A DNA stretch of 64,000 nucleotides from an uncultured Niabella sp. (GTDB lineage: Bacteria; Bacteroidota; Bacteroidia; Chitinophagales; Chitinophagaceae): NCBI GenBank assembly GCA_934486785.1, contig CAKSQK010000003.1, positions 160,891 through 224,890 on the forward strand, in the 5' to 3' direction. Shown here piece by piece: positions 8,320 through 17,586 of the stretch. Position 1 is the first letter of the stretch. Each line of letters begins with the position of its first letter. Under the pieces are notes generated by a model. It worked only from the letters and a program-made list of their open reading frames with translations, was not told where the DNA came from and searched no databases. Made by a program: the position numbers and the translations under genes.

Positions 8320-9921
8320 TTACTTTTCTTCCAGCACTACAAACTCCTGCTCCAGGGCAAGGGCATTTGTGTAAAGTTCATCAATAAAGGCAGCGCCATA
8401 TTTTGCGTAATAGGTAATAAAATTTTCTACACGCTCCTGTAACTGCTCACCGGGAAATAATTGTTGTTTCAATTTTTCTATTTGATGCATGGATGCCTGG
8501 TGCGTTCTCTTTTCTGCGCGCAGCATTTTCTTGCCTAATACTTCAATTCGTTTGGCTGCCTGCACTTTCAGCGCTTCAACATGTTTTATAAGTGTGCCGT
8601 CAATGGCCGCGGCTTGTTGCCCCAGTGATTTATATAATGCGTTTACATTTTCAATAGCTTCATCTACACTTAGGTTTTTGTTGGAGTTTTTCTGTACCCA
8701 TTGGCTTTGTAATTTTTGTACAGGTTGAAAAAAATCAGCATAAGAAAAACCCAGCTTATTCTTTAATTGTACCGATCGTTCATCAACAATTAAATAGGAA
8801 TTGCGCAGCACCAGCACAGGGTAAGGCACTTTATAATGCGCAAACAGATCTTTCAATTGCAGCCAGTACGCCAGTTCGCCGCCACCGCCAATAAAAGCAA
8901 TGTTGGGTAATATGATTTCCTGAAAAATGCCACGTAAAATTACGTTCGGGCTAAACCTCTCCGGGTGGCTGGACAATTCTTCCAGCAACTGTATTTCCGT
9001 AAAAACGATTTCAGTATTTACAACGCGCCACAGGTGTGCATCTTTCTCAATACGTTCTCGCTTGTCATCAATGAGGTAAAAGAAGTTGATTTCCCGGCTG
9101 TGCGCCTGTGCCGTATAGCCGGCGGCACGTAGCCGCTCACCCGTAGTAGTTGTAATTTTTGAAGAAGGGCTGTGCAGCAGTTCTTCCATAAAAACAGGAT
9201 GGGCCAGTTTTTTTAGCGCTGCATTGTCTGGTATCACTACCAATACGCCGTATTTGCCAAACAATTCGTTTACCAATTTAAATGTTGCCTGCTGAATGGT
9301 TTCACCTTCGGCATAATTTTTTTTCAGCAGGGCTATAATGGCCTGGCCTTCCGGCAGCACGCCCACTTCATTTGCAATTTCTTCAATTAGTTTTAATAGT
9401 TCTTTGTCAACCTTCATTCGGCCAACAGCGCCGGTTTGTGCAGTGTTCCAGATTTTTTTGCGCCCATTGATGTACACATGCCCTAGTTCGTCAAGGTCAG
9501 CGTCTTCGCTGCCCATGTAAAAAACAGGCACAAAATCGTATTGGGGAAATTGTTGTTTGCTGTATGCTGCCAGTTTTACCGCGTGTAAAATTTTATATAA
9601 AAAATACAATGGGCCTGTAAAAATATTAGGCTGGTGCGCAGTGGTAATGGTAAAAGTCGTTTCTTTTTGCAGCAGGTTCATGTTAGTATAAACTGCATCA
9701 TTGGTTGAAATACCAGTATACTGATGCTCTAAAGCTTTGGCCAGTTCCTTGCGGTTTGTATTAAAATGCTGCCTTGAAACGATAGCCTGTTCTAAACCGG
9801 CCTTGTTTGCAGGATGTAAAAAAAAGGAATGTAAATTAGCTTCGTTGTTTAAATAGTCAATGACTATTTTTGAATAAAACCCGGTTTGCGTATACGGAAT
9901 TTTTGTTGGTACAAAAGCCAT
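8320..9921 (-). CDS. bshC: Bacillithiol biosynthesis cysteine-adding enzyme BshC
   Basis: 533 residues from the preferred ATG at 9921 (MAFVPTKIPYTQTGFYSKIV), the usual BshC length. A 29-codon upstream extension in frame to 10008 overlaps the divergent purU start and does not look like protein. Family segments include TTAHQPNIFTGPLYFLYKI, FYMGSEDADLDELGH and a C-terminal coiled coil (about 450-520) used for dimerisation. BshC joins cysteine to glucosaminyl-malate in the last step of bacillithiol synthesis. bshB1 lies 18 kb away at 27589, so the pathway is split in this genome. Confidence 0.92.
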   Translation of the reverse strand: MAFVPTKIPYTQTGFYSKIVIDYLNNEANLHSFFLHPANKAGLEQAIVSRQHFNTNRKELAKALEHQYTGISTNDAVYTNMNLLQKETTFTITTAHQPNIFTGPLYFLYKILHAVKLAAYSKQQFPQYDFVPVFYMGSEDADLDELGHVYINGRKKIWNTAQTGAVGRMKVDKELLKLIEEIANEVGVLPEGQAIIALLKKNYAEGETIQQATFKLVNELFGKYGVLVVIPDNAALKKLAHPVFMEELLHSPSSKITTTTGERLRAAGYTAQAHSREINFFYLIDDKRERIEKDAHLWRVVNTEIVFTEIQLLEELSSHPERFSPNVILRGIFQEIILPNIAFIGGGGELAYWLQLKDLFAHYKVPYPVLVLRNSYLIVDERSVQLKNKLGFSYADFFQPVQKLQSQWVQKNSNKNLSVDEAIENVNALYKSLGQQAAAIDGTLIKHVEALKVQAAKRIEVLGKKMLRAEKRTHQASMHQIEKLKQQLFPGEQLQERVENFITYYAKYGAAFIDELYTNALALEQEFVVLEEK

Positions 9922-9990
9922 GAATAATCGCTTAATATTCAATGAAAATACTATAACATTTTGAAACCGGAATAGTTTTATATTTAAATT

Positions 9991-10821
9991 ATGACAATAC
10001 TGCTTCAATGTACCGACCGTGTTGGCCTGGTGGCTGATATAGCAAAAATTATGGCTGATGCGGGGCTGAACATTCTCTCCATGAGGGAATTTGTAAATGT
10101 AAAAGATGACCGTTTTTTTATAAGGCTTGAAATAGATACCCTAACGCTTAGCGAGGCTATTACAAATCGTGTTTTACAAAATTTGCCGGATGATACTGAG
10201 ATACTCATCAATCCCAAGCCGCAAAAAAAGATCGCTGTATTTGTAACCAAAGAGTACCACTGCCTGGGCGATATTTTGCTTCGCAATTATTTTAATACGC
10301 TGCATGCTTCTGTTGAAGTGGTGGTAGGCAATCATGAAAAATTGCGCGGCATTACGGAGAAATTCGGGTTGCCGTTTCATCATGTTTCTCATGAAGGAAA
10401 AACAAAAGAAGCCTTCGAGGATGAGCTTTTAAATATTGTGAACGAATATGAATTGGACTATATTGTTCTGGCAAAATTTATGAGAATATTGTCTCCGGAG
10501 TTTGTTGCCAGGTTCAACATGCGTATCATCAACATTCACCATTCCTTTCTTCCTGCTTTTATTGGCGCTAACCCATACAGGCAGGCATATGAGCGCGGCG
10601 TAAAATTAATTGGCGCCACGGCACATTTTGTTACCAACGATCTAGATGATGGCCCCATCATTTCGCAGCAGATCATACCGGTAAACCATGCCCACACCGT
10701 GGGCGATATGGTGCGGCTGGGAAAAGAAATTGAAAAATCAGTGCTGGCCAAAGCGTTGCAGCTGGTGTTTGAAGACCGCGTAATGGTTTACAATAATAAA
10801 ACAGTAGTGTTTGAAAATTAA
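9991..10821 (+). CDS. purU: Formyltetrahydrofolate deformylase PurU
   Basis: 276 residues: an N-terminal ACT domain (about 1-75, CTDRVGLVADIAKIMADAG) and a formyltransferase-fold domain with INIHHSFLPAFIGANPYRQA and DLDDGPII. The Asn, His and Asp of these segments form the hydrolytic triad of the family. It hydrolyses 10-formyl-THF to formate and THF. It is divergent from bshC with about 70 bp between starts. Confidence 0.92.
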   Translation: MTILLQCTDRVGLVADIAKIMADAGLNILSMREFVNVKDDRFFIRLEIDTLTLSEAITNRVLQNLPDDTEILINPKPQKKIAVFVTKEYHCLGDILLRNYFNTLHASVEVVVGNHEKLRGITEKFGLPFHHVSHEGKTKEAFEDELLNIVNEYELDYIVLAKFMRILSPEFVARFNMRIINIHHSFLPAFIGANPYRQAYERGVKLIGATAHFVTNDLDDGPIISQQIIPVNHAHTVGDMVRLGKEIEKSVLAKALQLVFEDRVMVYNNKTVVFEN

Positions 10822-11191
10822 CCTCTGAAAAAATGAGCAATATCACTTAATTGGTATCAGCGATTTTTGTAACTTTATGCCAGTCAACTTTTACAATTAT
10901 GGAAAGGAATGATTTCTTTTTAATAATTGCTTTAAGTTTCCGCAGTAAGTTGTATAACGATGCAGAATAAAAATGATTGCTTCTGCTCAAACTCAAAGAG
11001 ATGCCGTTGCATAAAGCCTTTAAATCCGGCTGATATGATGTGTGCATTGCCCGGCCTGATTGTTGTAGTAAACAAATAGATTATATAAGTTTCTCGTAGT
11101 TTTTTGACAAAAATCATAATAAAGTTATGACTGGGGTCATAAAGACCTTAGCCATTATTCCCAAACTTTGTACACATAAATACAGTCAAAC
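10822..11191. other. 370-bp gene-free stretch before the nos operon
   Basis: No convincing gene is seen on either strand; the short open frames lack coding character. The only clear signals are at the right end: a palindrome at 11125-11142 and a -7-like AAACTTTG at 11163-11170. The length suggests a regulatory region for the nos operon. Confidence 0.5.
11125..11142 (+). promoter_or_regulatory. Crp/Fnr-type operator palindrome of the nos operon
   Basis: Perfect inverted repeat TTATGAC-TGGG-GTCATAA, the size and symmetry of a Crp/Fnr-family site. A -7-like AAACTTTG lies at 11163-11170 with no TTTG at the expected -33 position. That places the palindrome centre near -43 from the likely start point, the usual position for activation overlapping the -35 region. 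The regulator (Fnr-, Dnr- or HcpR-like) is inferred and is not in the window. Confidence 0.6.
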
Positions 11192-11680
11192 ATGAAAAAA
11201 ATTACAATCTTTTGCTCGGCCATTGCCTTGAGCCTTTTAATCGCCTGCGGAGGTGGCGATAGCAAACCAGCGGACTCTGCTGCATCCGGCAGCGAAACTC
11301 CAAAAAGCATGGTAAACACCAGTGATTACGACCCTAAAAGAGGTGAAGGAAAGTGGGATCATACTAATGTGAAAATAGGAGAGAATGTAGATGCGGCACT
11401 GGCTGCCGAAGGTAAAAAAGTGTATGAAGTAAAATGCGCATCCTGCCACAAACTTAACGATGAAAGACTGGTAGGCCCGGGCTGGAAAGGCGTTACCCAA
11501 AGACAAACCGCGCCATGGCTTTTAAATTTTATTACCAATCCTGATCCTATGATTGACAAGGATCCCGAGCTTCAGGCTCAGTTGGAAATTTGCCTGGTGC
11601 GCATGCCAAATCAAAATCTTACAGATGATGAAGCCCGAAAATTGCTTGAATTTATGAGGCAAAACGACGGCGTACAATAA
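11192..11680 (+). CDS. c-type cytochrome lipoprotein of the nos operon
   Basis: 162 residues. The N-terminus has a lipoprotein signal (SLLIACGGG, Cys about residue 20) and a Ser/Ala-rich linker. One heme c site is C82-A-S-C85-H86, with likely distal Met in VRMPNQNL and a C-terminal LLEFMR helix, as in class I mono-heme cytochromes. It is the first gene, 23 bp ahead of nosZ. Small cytochromes in clade II nos clusters are thought to pass electrons to NosZ; that role is inferred from position. Confidence 0.85.
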   Translation: MKKITIFCSAIALSLLIACGGGDSKPADSAASGSETPKSMVNTSDYDPKRGEGKWDHTNVKIGENVDAALAAEGKKVYEVKCASCHKLNDERLVGPGWKGVTQRQTAPWLLNFITNPDPMIDKDPELQAQLEICLVRMPNQNLTDDEARKLLEFMRQNDGVQ

Positions 11681-11703
11681 CCTGAACTATAATAATTAAA
11701 TAT

Positions 11704-13737
11704 ATGAGAAAAATTTTCAACATTGCACTTGTAGCGGCACTGGCTGCTACTGTGCCTTTTATTTTTCATTCCTGTAAACCTAAAAATGCCGGTAGCGCGG
11801 TTAGCTCCGATGCAGCTTCTAAAACATATGTTGCCCCGGGCAAATATGATGAGTTTTACAACTTCGTATCAGGCGGCTTTAGCGGCCAGCTAAGCGTATA
11901 CGGTTTGCCAAGCGGCAGGCTGCTGCGCGTTATCCCGGTTTTTTCAGTTGACCCTGAAAAAGGTTATGGTTACAGCGAAGAAACCAAACCCATGCTCAAT
12001 ACTTCGCATGGCTTTGTGCCCTGGGATGACTATCACCACGTGCAGATCAGCCAGACCAATGGCGAAATTGACGGGCGCTGGGTATTTGGTAATGCCAACA
12101 ATACCCCGCGTGTTTCAAGGGTTGATTTAAAAACCTTCCGCACCGCGGAAATTATTGAGCTTCCTAATAGCGCCGGTAACCACTCCTCGCCATTTATTAC
12201 TGAAAATACAGAGTATGTTGTAGCGGGTACCAGGTTTAGCGTTCCTCCCGACTATGCAGAAGGCGATGTGTCAATAGATTCTTATAAAGAGAATTTTAAA
12301 GCTTACATCAGTTTTATCAGCGTTGATAAGGAAGATGGTAAAATGGACATTGCTTTCCAGCTTCGCTGCCCTGGCGTAAACTTTGACCTAAGCCATGCTG
12401 GTAAAGGAAAGTCTCATGGCTGGTTCTTCTTTTCATGCTACAATACAGAGCAGGCCAATACGCTTTTAGAAGTAAATGCTTCTCAAAAAGATAAGGATTT
12501 TATTATGGCTGTAAACTGGAAAAAAGCTGAAGAATACCTGAAAGCCGGTAAAGGAAAAAAACAATCAGTAAGGTATGCCCACAATACTTTTGATGAAAAG
12601 ACCCATACTGCGAAATCTGAAATTAAAACAGAAGTTACCGTTTTGGATGTGTCAGAGTTGAAAGATATTGTTTACCTTATTCCATGCCCTAAATCTCCAC
12701 ACGGTTGCGATGTAGACCCAACCGGTGAATACATTGTAGGCAGTGGTAAACTGGCTGCTTTAATTCCTGTATTCAGTTTTGATAAACTTCAAAAAGCCAT
12801 TGCCGATAAAGCATTTGATGGCGAATACGAAGGCATTCCTGTTGTAAAATACGAGGCAGCATTACATGGTGAAGTTCAGAAGCCAGGCCTTGGCCCTTTG
12901 CATACAGAATTTGATGCCAATGGCAACGCTTACACTTCTTTCTTTGTTTCTTCAGAAGTAGTAAAATGGAGTATTAAAGATCTGAAAGTATTGGATCGTG
13001 TTCCAACTTATTATTCAATTGGCCACTTAATGATCCCGGGCGGAGATTCTAAAAAGCCTTATGGCAAATACCTCGTTGCTTATAACAAGATCACTAAAGA
13101 CCGTTATCTGCCAACAGGCCCCGAACTTTCACAAAGTGCGCAGATCTTTGACATTAGCGGAGATAAAATGCAACTGATACTTGATTTTCCCACTATTGGC
13201 GAGCCGCACTATGCGCAGGCCGCACCGGCTGAATTGATCAGTAAAAATTCAGTCAAGTTCTTCCCGATAGGTGAAAACATGCATCCTTATATTACAAAAG
13301 GCGAAGGTGAATCTAAAGTGGTGAGAGAAGGAAATAAAGTGCATGTGTACATGACGGCCATTCGCTCGCACTTTGCTCCGGACAATATTGAAGGCATTAA
13401 AGTAGGCGATGAGGTTTACTTTCATGTAACCAACCTTGAACAGGATTGGGATGTGCCGCATGGCTTTGCAATAAAAGGCGCTGATAATGGTGAGCTGCTC
13501 ATTATGCCTGGTGAAACCCTCACCTTAAAATGGCTGCCCAACAGAACAGGCATCTTCCCATTTTATTGTACTGACTTCTGTAGTGCGCTCCACCAGGAAA
13601 TGTCAGGCTATGTAAGAGTATCTCCAGCCGGCAGTAATGTTCCTTTAAAGTTCCATACCGGCAAATCACCTACGCCTGCTGCAGGTAGTAATGCTGATAG
13701 CGGCGCTGTAACTAAAGCTGATACAGTAAAAAAATAG
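11704..13737 (+). CDS. nosZ: Nitrous oxide reductase, Sec-type (clade II) NosZ
   Basis: 677 residues. It reduces N2O to N2 in the periplasm. The N-terminus is a Sec-type signal without twin arginines, ending IFHSC, so it may be a lipoprotein. The beta-propeller half supplies CuZ histidines: the HH pair at 111-112 (DYHH) and His in GNHSSP, SHAGKGKSHGW, SPHGCD, GPLHTEF and GEPHYA. The cupredoxin half carries the complete CuA motif FYC622TDFC626SALH630QEM633. After the HH pair the sequence reads VQ, not the xH of the DxHHxH motif often quoted. These features place it in the clade II group. A stem-loop follows the gene at 13761. Confidence 0.95.
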   Translation: MRKIFNIALVAALAATVPFIFHSCKPKNAGSAVSSDAASKTYVAPGKYDEFYNFVSGGFSGQLSVYGLPSGRLLRVIPVFSVDPEKGYGYSEETKPMLNTSHGFVPWDDYHHVQISQTNGEIDGRWVFGNANNTPRVSRVDLKTFRTAEIIELPNSAGNHSSPFITENTEYVVAGTRFSVPPDYAEGDVSIDSYKENFKAYISFISVDKEDGKMDIAFQLRCPGVNFDLSHAGKGKSHGWFFFSCYNTEQANTLLEVNASQKDKDFIMAVNWKKAEEYLKAGKGKKQSVRYAHNTFDEKTHTAKSEIKTEVTVLDVSELKDIVYLIPCPKSPHGCDVDPTGEYIVGSGKLAALIPVFSFDKLQKAIADKAFDGEYEGIPVVKYEAALHGEVQKPGLGPLHTEFDANGNAYTSFFVSSEVVKWSIKDLKVLDRVPTYYSIGHLMIPGGDSKKPYGKYLVAYNKITKDRYLPTGPELSQSAQIFDISGDKMQLILDFPTIGEPHYAQAAPAELISKNSVKFFPIGENMHPYITKGEGESKVVREGNKVHVYMTAIRSHFAPDNIEGIKVGDEVYFHVTNLEQDWDVPHGFAIKGADNGELLIMPGETLTLKWLPNRTGIFPFYCTDFCSALHQEMSGYVRVSPAGSNVPLKFHTGKSPTPAAGSNADSGAVTKADTVKK

Positions 13738-13760
13738 TTTGATTGTATAAATGTTTGGTT

Positions 13761-13798
13761 AAGGGGGCGGCACAGTAGTACCTGCCCCCTTGTTTTTT
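13761..13798 (+). terminator. Intercistronic stem-loop and T-run after nosZ
   Basis: Perfect 8-bp stem AAGGGGGC / GCCCCCTT with a 15-base loop, then G and six T. It has the form of an intrinsic terminator but lies inside the operon, between nosZ and the accessory genes. It may give partial termination or protect the nosZ mRNA 3' end. Confidence 0.72.
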
Positions 13799-13819
13799 AG
13801 CGGTTAATAAACTTTTACA

Positions 13820-14434
13820 ATGAAAAATCATACAAATAAAATAAGCATACTTTCAAGAGTAATGCTTGTTGTAGCAGCAATTTTACTGGCCATTTCAATT
13901 TTTGTACCGCTGTGGTATATTGATCTTGATGCGCCACAGTATCCCGAAGGATTGAAACTGCAGATCTACCCTGATAAACTCGCTGGTGATGTAGACATCA
14001 TTAACGGGCTAAACCATTATATAGGCATGCAAACCCTGCATGAAGAAAACTTTATTGAATTTAAAGTGTTACCCTATATAATAGGATTTTTTGCTGTATT
14101 GAGTTTGATCGTTGCTCTAATTGGAAACAGGAAATTTCTATATGTTCTTTTAGGATTGTTTGTAGTATTTGGAATTGTGGCAATGTATGATTTTTGGAAA
14201 TGGGAATATGATTATGGCCACAACCTAGATCCCACGGCAGCTATTCAAGTGCCGGGAATGGCTTACCAGCCACCATTGATAGGGTTTAAGCAATTACTCA
14301 ATTTCGGCGCTTATTCTTTTCCTGATGTGGGAGGATGGCTGTTTATAGGAGCAGGGCTTTTAATGCTGATTGCAGTAATACACGAGTGGAAAAGAGCTAA
14401 AAAAGTTAAACCAAAAGTTGATAGTTTATCATGA
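13820..14434 (+). CDS. Four-helix membrane protein of the nos cluster
   Basis: 204 residues with four predicted membrane helices (about 12-32, 88-106, 110-130, 170-188) and a large loop after the first helix (DLDAPQYPEGLKLQIYPDKL). Its stop overlaps the nosL start (ATGA), indicating translational coupling. Membrane proteins of unknown function occur at this place in Bacteroidota nos clusters; it could correspond to the NosB-type protein of other clade II clusters, but I see no motif to prove that. A role in electron transfer or maturation is inferred from context. Confidence 0.65.
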   Translation: MKNHTNKISILSRVMLVVAAILLAISIFVPLWYIDLDAPQYPEGLKLQIYPDKLAGDVDIINGLNHYIGMQTLHEENFIEFKVLPYIIGFFAVLSLIVALIGNRKFLYVLLGLFVVFGIVAMYDFWKWEYDYGHNLDPTAAIQVPGMAYQPPLIGFKQLLNFGAYSFPDVGGWLFIGAGLLMLIAVIHEWKRAKKVKPKVDSLS

Positions 14435-14856
14435 AAAATTACACACTGTTTTTAAGTATTGCCTTAGCAGTTATGTTGGGTGCCTGCGCCACCACTGAGC
14501 CAGAGCCCGTAAAACTAAACATAGATAACTGCGAGTATTGTAAAATGACCATTGCCGATCTTCGTTTTGCATCCGAACTGATAACCGAAAAAGGAAGGGT
14601 GTATAAGTTTGACGATTTGAAATGCATGGTGTCTTACAGAACTGAAAACTCACTTTCAAATGCCACGTATTTTGTATCAGATTACAACAAGCCCGAAAAT
14701 TTAATAAAAGCTGTGAACGCCGTCTTTGTTACAGGCGAAAAGGTACAAAGCCCTATGAATGGAAACGTGGCAGCCTTTTCACAAAAAGCCGATGCTGAAA
14801 AATTTGCTCAGGAAAAACAGGCAACCGTGGCTGATTGGGAGCAGGTGAATCAATAA
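14431..14856 (+). CDS. nosL: NosL copper chaperone lipoprotein
   Basis: 141 residues with a lipoprotein signal (VMLGACATT, Cys about 19). The NosL core is present: NCEYCKMTI, DLRFASELI, KGRVYKFDDLKCMVSY. The CxxCxM segment and the later Met/Cys are consistent with Cu(I) binding. NosL delivers copper for assembly of the CuZ centre of NosZ. Coupled to the upstream membrane protein by an ATGA overlap and 3 bp ahead of nosD. Confidence 0.9.
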   Translation: MKNYTLFLSIALAVMLGACATTEPEPVKLNIDNCEYCKMTIADLRFASELITEKGRVYKFDDLKCMVSYRTENSLSNATYFVSDYNKPENLIKAVNAVFVTGEKVQSPMNGNVAAFSQKADAEKFAQEKQATVADWEQVNQ

Positions 14857-14859
14857 GGC

Positions 14860-16095
14860 ATGAGGAAGGTACTTTTTTTCATCATATTGCTCATTGCTCC
14901 CGCTTTAGTAAAAGCCAAAATTATACATGTTGGCCCGTCAAAGCAATACACTTCTATAAAGCAGGCGTTAATTGCCGCTGCTCCGCTTGATACAATTTAT
15001 ATTCACGCGGGCCATTACAAAGAAGGGAATATTCACATTTCAAAACCGGTAAGCCTCATCGGCATCAATTACCCCGTCATTGATGGGGAAAAAAAAGTTG
15101 AGGTTATTTCTATTCATGCATCAGATGTGGAAATTAACGGGTTGAAGGTAGTCCGTTCGGGTTATGCCACGTTGGAAGATCCTTGCGGGATAAAAGTGTA
15201 CAACCGCGAGCGTGTACAGATCATCAACAACATTCTTGATGATAATTTTTTCGGCATCTACCTGCAATACAGCAAGCATTGTGTTGTAAAGAGCAACCGC
15301 ATACAGGCTTATGGCAGAATGGAACAGGAAATCGGCAACGGCATTCATTGTTTCAGAAGCGACACTTTGCAAATATCCCGAAACACGATACAGGGCCATC
15401 GCGACGGGATTTATTTTGAATTTGTAAGCGGCAGCGTTATCTGGAACAACACTGCCCGGAACAACATCAGGTACGGGCTGCACTTTATGTTTTCAAATAA
15501 TGATATGTATTTGAACAACACCTTTCAAAACAATGGTGCAGGCGTGGCGGTAATGTTTTCCAAGCATGTGTCAATGTTCAATAATACGTTTATTGAAAAT
15601 TGGGGCGATGCGGCTTATGGCCTTATGCTAAAAGAAATTTCGGATGGTTATATCAGCGGCAATAAATTTTTAAACAATACTTCCGGTATTTATATGGAAG
15701 GCGCCAGCCGCATGATCGTCGAAAAAAATATCTTTAACGGCAACGGCTGGGGTATGAAGATACAGGCAAGCTGTATGGACAATGTGATCACTAAAAACAA
15801 CTTCTCGGCCAATACTTTTGATGTGAGTACCAACGGCAGCCTGGTGTTAAACACCTTTGAGAATAATTATTGGGATAAATACGAAGGTTATGATTTGAAC
15901 AGGGATGGCTTTGGTGATGTGCATTATCATCCGCTTAGCCTGTTTTCAGTAATAGTGGAAAAAAATCCGCCGGCAATGATCCTGTTCAGGAGTTTTATGG
16001 TAAATCTTTTAGACAGAAGCGAAAAGCTGATACCCAGCCTTACGCCTGATAACTTTGTTGACAAAGCCCCTTTAATGAGGCCCCTGGGTTTATGA
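14860..16095 (+). CDS. nosD: NosD periplasmic copper-maturation protein
   Basis: 411 residues with a Sec signal (MRKVLFFIILLIAPALVKA). The rest is a right-handed beta-helix of CASH/NosD-type repeats: VEINGLKVVRSG, CGIKVYNRERVQIINN, NNTFQNNGAGVAVMFS and others. NosD works with the NosFY ABC transporter in maturing the NosZ CuZ site. Its stop overlaps nosF by 4 bp. Confidence 0.92.
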   Translation: MRKVLFFIILLIAPALVKAKIIHVGPSKQYTSIKQALIAAAPLDTIYIHAGHYKEGNIHISKPVSLIGINYPVIDGEKKVEVISIHASDVEINGLKVVRSGYATLEDPCGIKVYNRERVQIINNILDDNFFGIYLQYSKHCVVKSNRIQAYGRMEQEIGNGIHCFRSDTLQISRNTIQGHRDGIYFEFVSGSVIWNNTARNNIRYGLHFMFSNNDMYLNNTFQNNGAGVAVMFSKHVSMFNNTFIENWGDAAYGLMLKEISDGYISGNKFLNNTSGIYMEGASRMIVEKNIFNGNGWGMKIQASCMDNVITKNNFSANTFDVSTNGSLVLNTFENNYWDKYEGYDLNRDGFGDVHYHPLSLFSVIVEKNPPAMILFRSFMVNLLDRSEKLIPSLTPDNFVDKAPLMRPLGL

Positions 16096-16802
16096 TAGAG
16101 ATAAAGAACATATCGAAGCATTTTGGCAAATTGCATGTTTTAAAAAATATCAACCTCACCTGCAATAAGGGAGAATGCATTGCGCTGATCGGCCCCAACG
16201 GCTGCGGTAAAACTACTTTAATCAAATCCATTCTGGGAATGGTGGTTCCTGCATCGGGCGATATTTTTTTTAACGGACGGAATATTAAAAATGATTACCT
16301 GTACCGTAACCAGATTGGTTACATGCCGCAAATAGGCCGTTATCCTGATAATATGACCATTGGCCATATTATTGAAATGATCAGGCAGATCCGCAGTTCC
16401 GGCCAGCCATTGGATGAAGACCTTTTGCACGCCTTTAACCTTCCATCTTTATACGAGAAACGGATGAGAACGCTTTCGGGCGGTACTACGCAAAAGGTAA
16501 GCGCCACACTTGCTTTTCTTTTCAATCCCGATGTTTTGATCTTGGACGAACCCACTGCAGGCCTCGATCCACTGGCATCAGATATTTTAAAAGAGAAGAT
16601 CATAAAAGAAAAAGAAAAAGGAAAGCTGATATTGATTACATCTCATTTGCTTAGCGAGCTGGATGACCTGGTTACAGAAATTATTTTTATGCAGGAAGGC
16701 AACTTGCAGTTTCATAAAACTGTTTCTCAGTTGATGCAGCATACAGGCGAACAAAGAATTGCCAAAGCCATTGCAAGCGTTTTAAAAAAGGAAGTGATTT
16801 GA
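16092..16802 (+). CDS. nosF: NosF ABC transporter ATP-binding protein
   Basis: 236 residues. Walker A is GPNGCGKTT, the signature is LSGGTTQK, Walker B is VLILDEPTAGLDP and the switch His is in LITSHLLSEL. It powers the NosDFY complex. It starts inside the nosD stop (overlap of 4 bp) and ends inside the nosY start, so the three genes are translationally coupled. Confidence 0.92.
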   Translation: MIEIKNISKHFGKLHVLKNINLTCNKGECIALIGPNGCGKTTLIKSILGMVVPASGDIFFNGRNIKNDYLYRNQIGYMPQIGRYPDNMTIGHIIEMIRQIRSSGQPLDEDLLHAFNLPSLYEKRMRTLSGGTTQKVSATLAFLFNPDVLILDEPTAGLDPLASDILKEKIIKEKEKGKLILITSHLLSELDDLVTEIIFMQEGNLQFHKTVSQLMQHTGEQRIAKAIASVLKKEVI

Positions 16803-17566
16803 ACAGGATAATTAAATACGTCATATTAGACATAGTGAAAAGTAAAATGGTCATTGCGTACGCGGTGCTGTTGGCCATTTTATGCTTCAGTGCTTTTAAC
16901 CTGGAAGATAACAGCACTAAGGGTGTACTAACGGTGCAAAGCATCATCCTGCTTACCGTTCCGCTGGTGAGCATTATTTTTTCAACCATTTATCTGTATA
17001 ACAGCAACGAGTTTATTGAGTTGCTGCTGAGCCAGCCGGTGCAAAGAAGAAAAATATGGATCAGTTTATTCACCGGTTTATCTCTTTCGCTCCTCACCGC
17101 ATTCCTTGTAAGTGCGGGCATACCATTACTGCTTTATGCTCCGTTAAATCTGGCGCTGATAATGATCCTGATCGGAAGCCTTATTACAGTAATTTTTGTG
17201 GCCATCGCAAGCCTTTGCGCCATGCTCACGCGTGACAAGGCCAGGGGCATTGGCATTGCTATTTTAATTTGGTTATTCTTTGCGCTGCTGTTTGACGGGC
17301 TGCTGCTGTTTTTATTGTTTCAGTTTGCAGATTATCCTATTGAAAAACCCATGATCGCGCTGGCTTCTTTAAGTCCTGTTGATCTGTCAAGGATTATGAT
17401 GCAGTTGCACATGGATGTATCGGCAATGATGGGGTACACCGGCGCTATTTTTAAAAATTTCTTTGGCAATGCTGCCGGATTTATTATTGCCCTGCTTTTG
17501 CTTGTTTTGTGGATCGCTATACCTTTCTGGATTTCTTTACGTAAGTTTAATAAAAAGGATTTGTAG
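16799..17566 (+). CDS. nosY: NosY ABC transporter permease
   Basis: 255 residues with six predicted membrane helices and the short amphipathic N-terminus typical of NosY/ABC-2 permeases. The start is TTG, overlapping the nosF stop (TTGA) and preceded by AAAGGAAG within nosF. It completes the membrane part of NosDFY. No nosR or nosX follows; the next gene is convergent. Confidence 0.88.
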   Translation: MNRIIKYVILDIVKSKMVIAYAVLLAILCFSAFNLEDNSTKGVLTVQSIILLTVPLVSIIFSTIYLYNSNEFIELLLSQPVQRRKIWISLFTGLSLSLLTAFLVSAGIPLLLYAPLNLALIMILIGSLITVIFVAIASLCAMLTRDKARGIGIAILIWLFFALLFDGLLLFLLFQFADYPIEKPMIALASLSPVDLSRIMMQLHMDVSAMMGYTGAIFKNFFGNAAGFIIALLLLVLWIAIPFWISLRKFNKKDL

Positions 17567-17586
17567 GTTGGAAACTATAATATAAC

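Noticed and set aside
10847..11117. Minus-strand open frames upstream of the nos operon
   Set aside because: They overlap each other, have no family resemblance or good start, and lie in the regulatory region.
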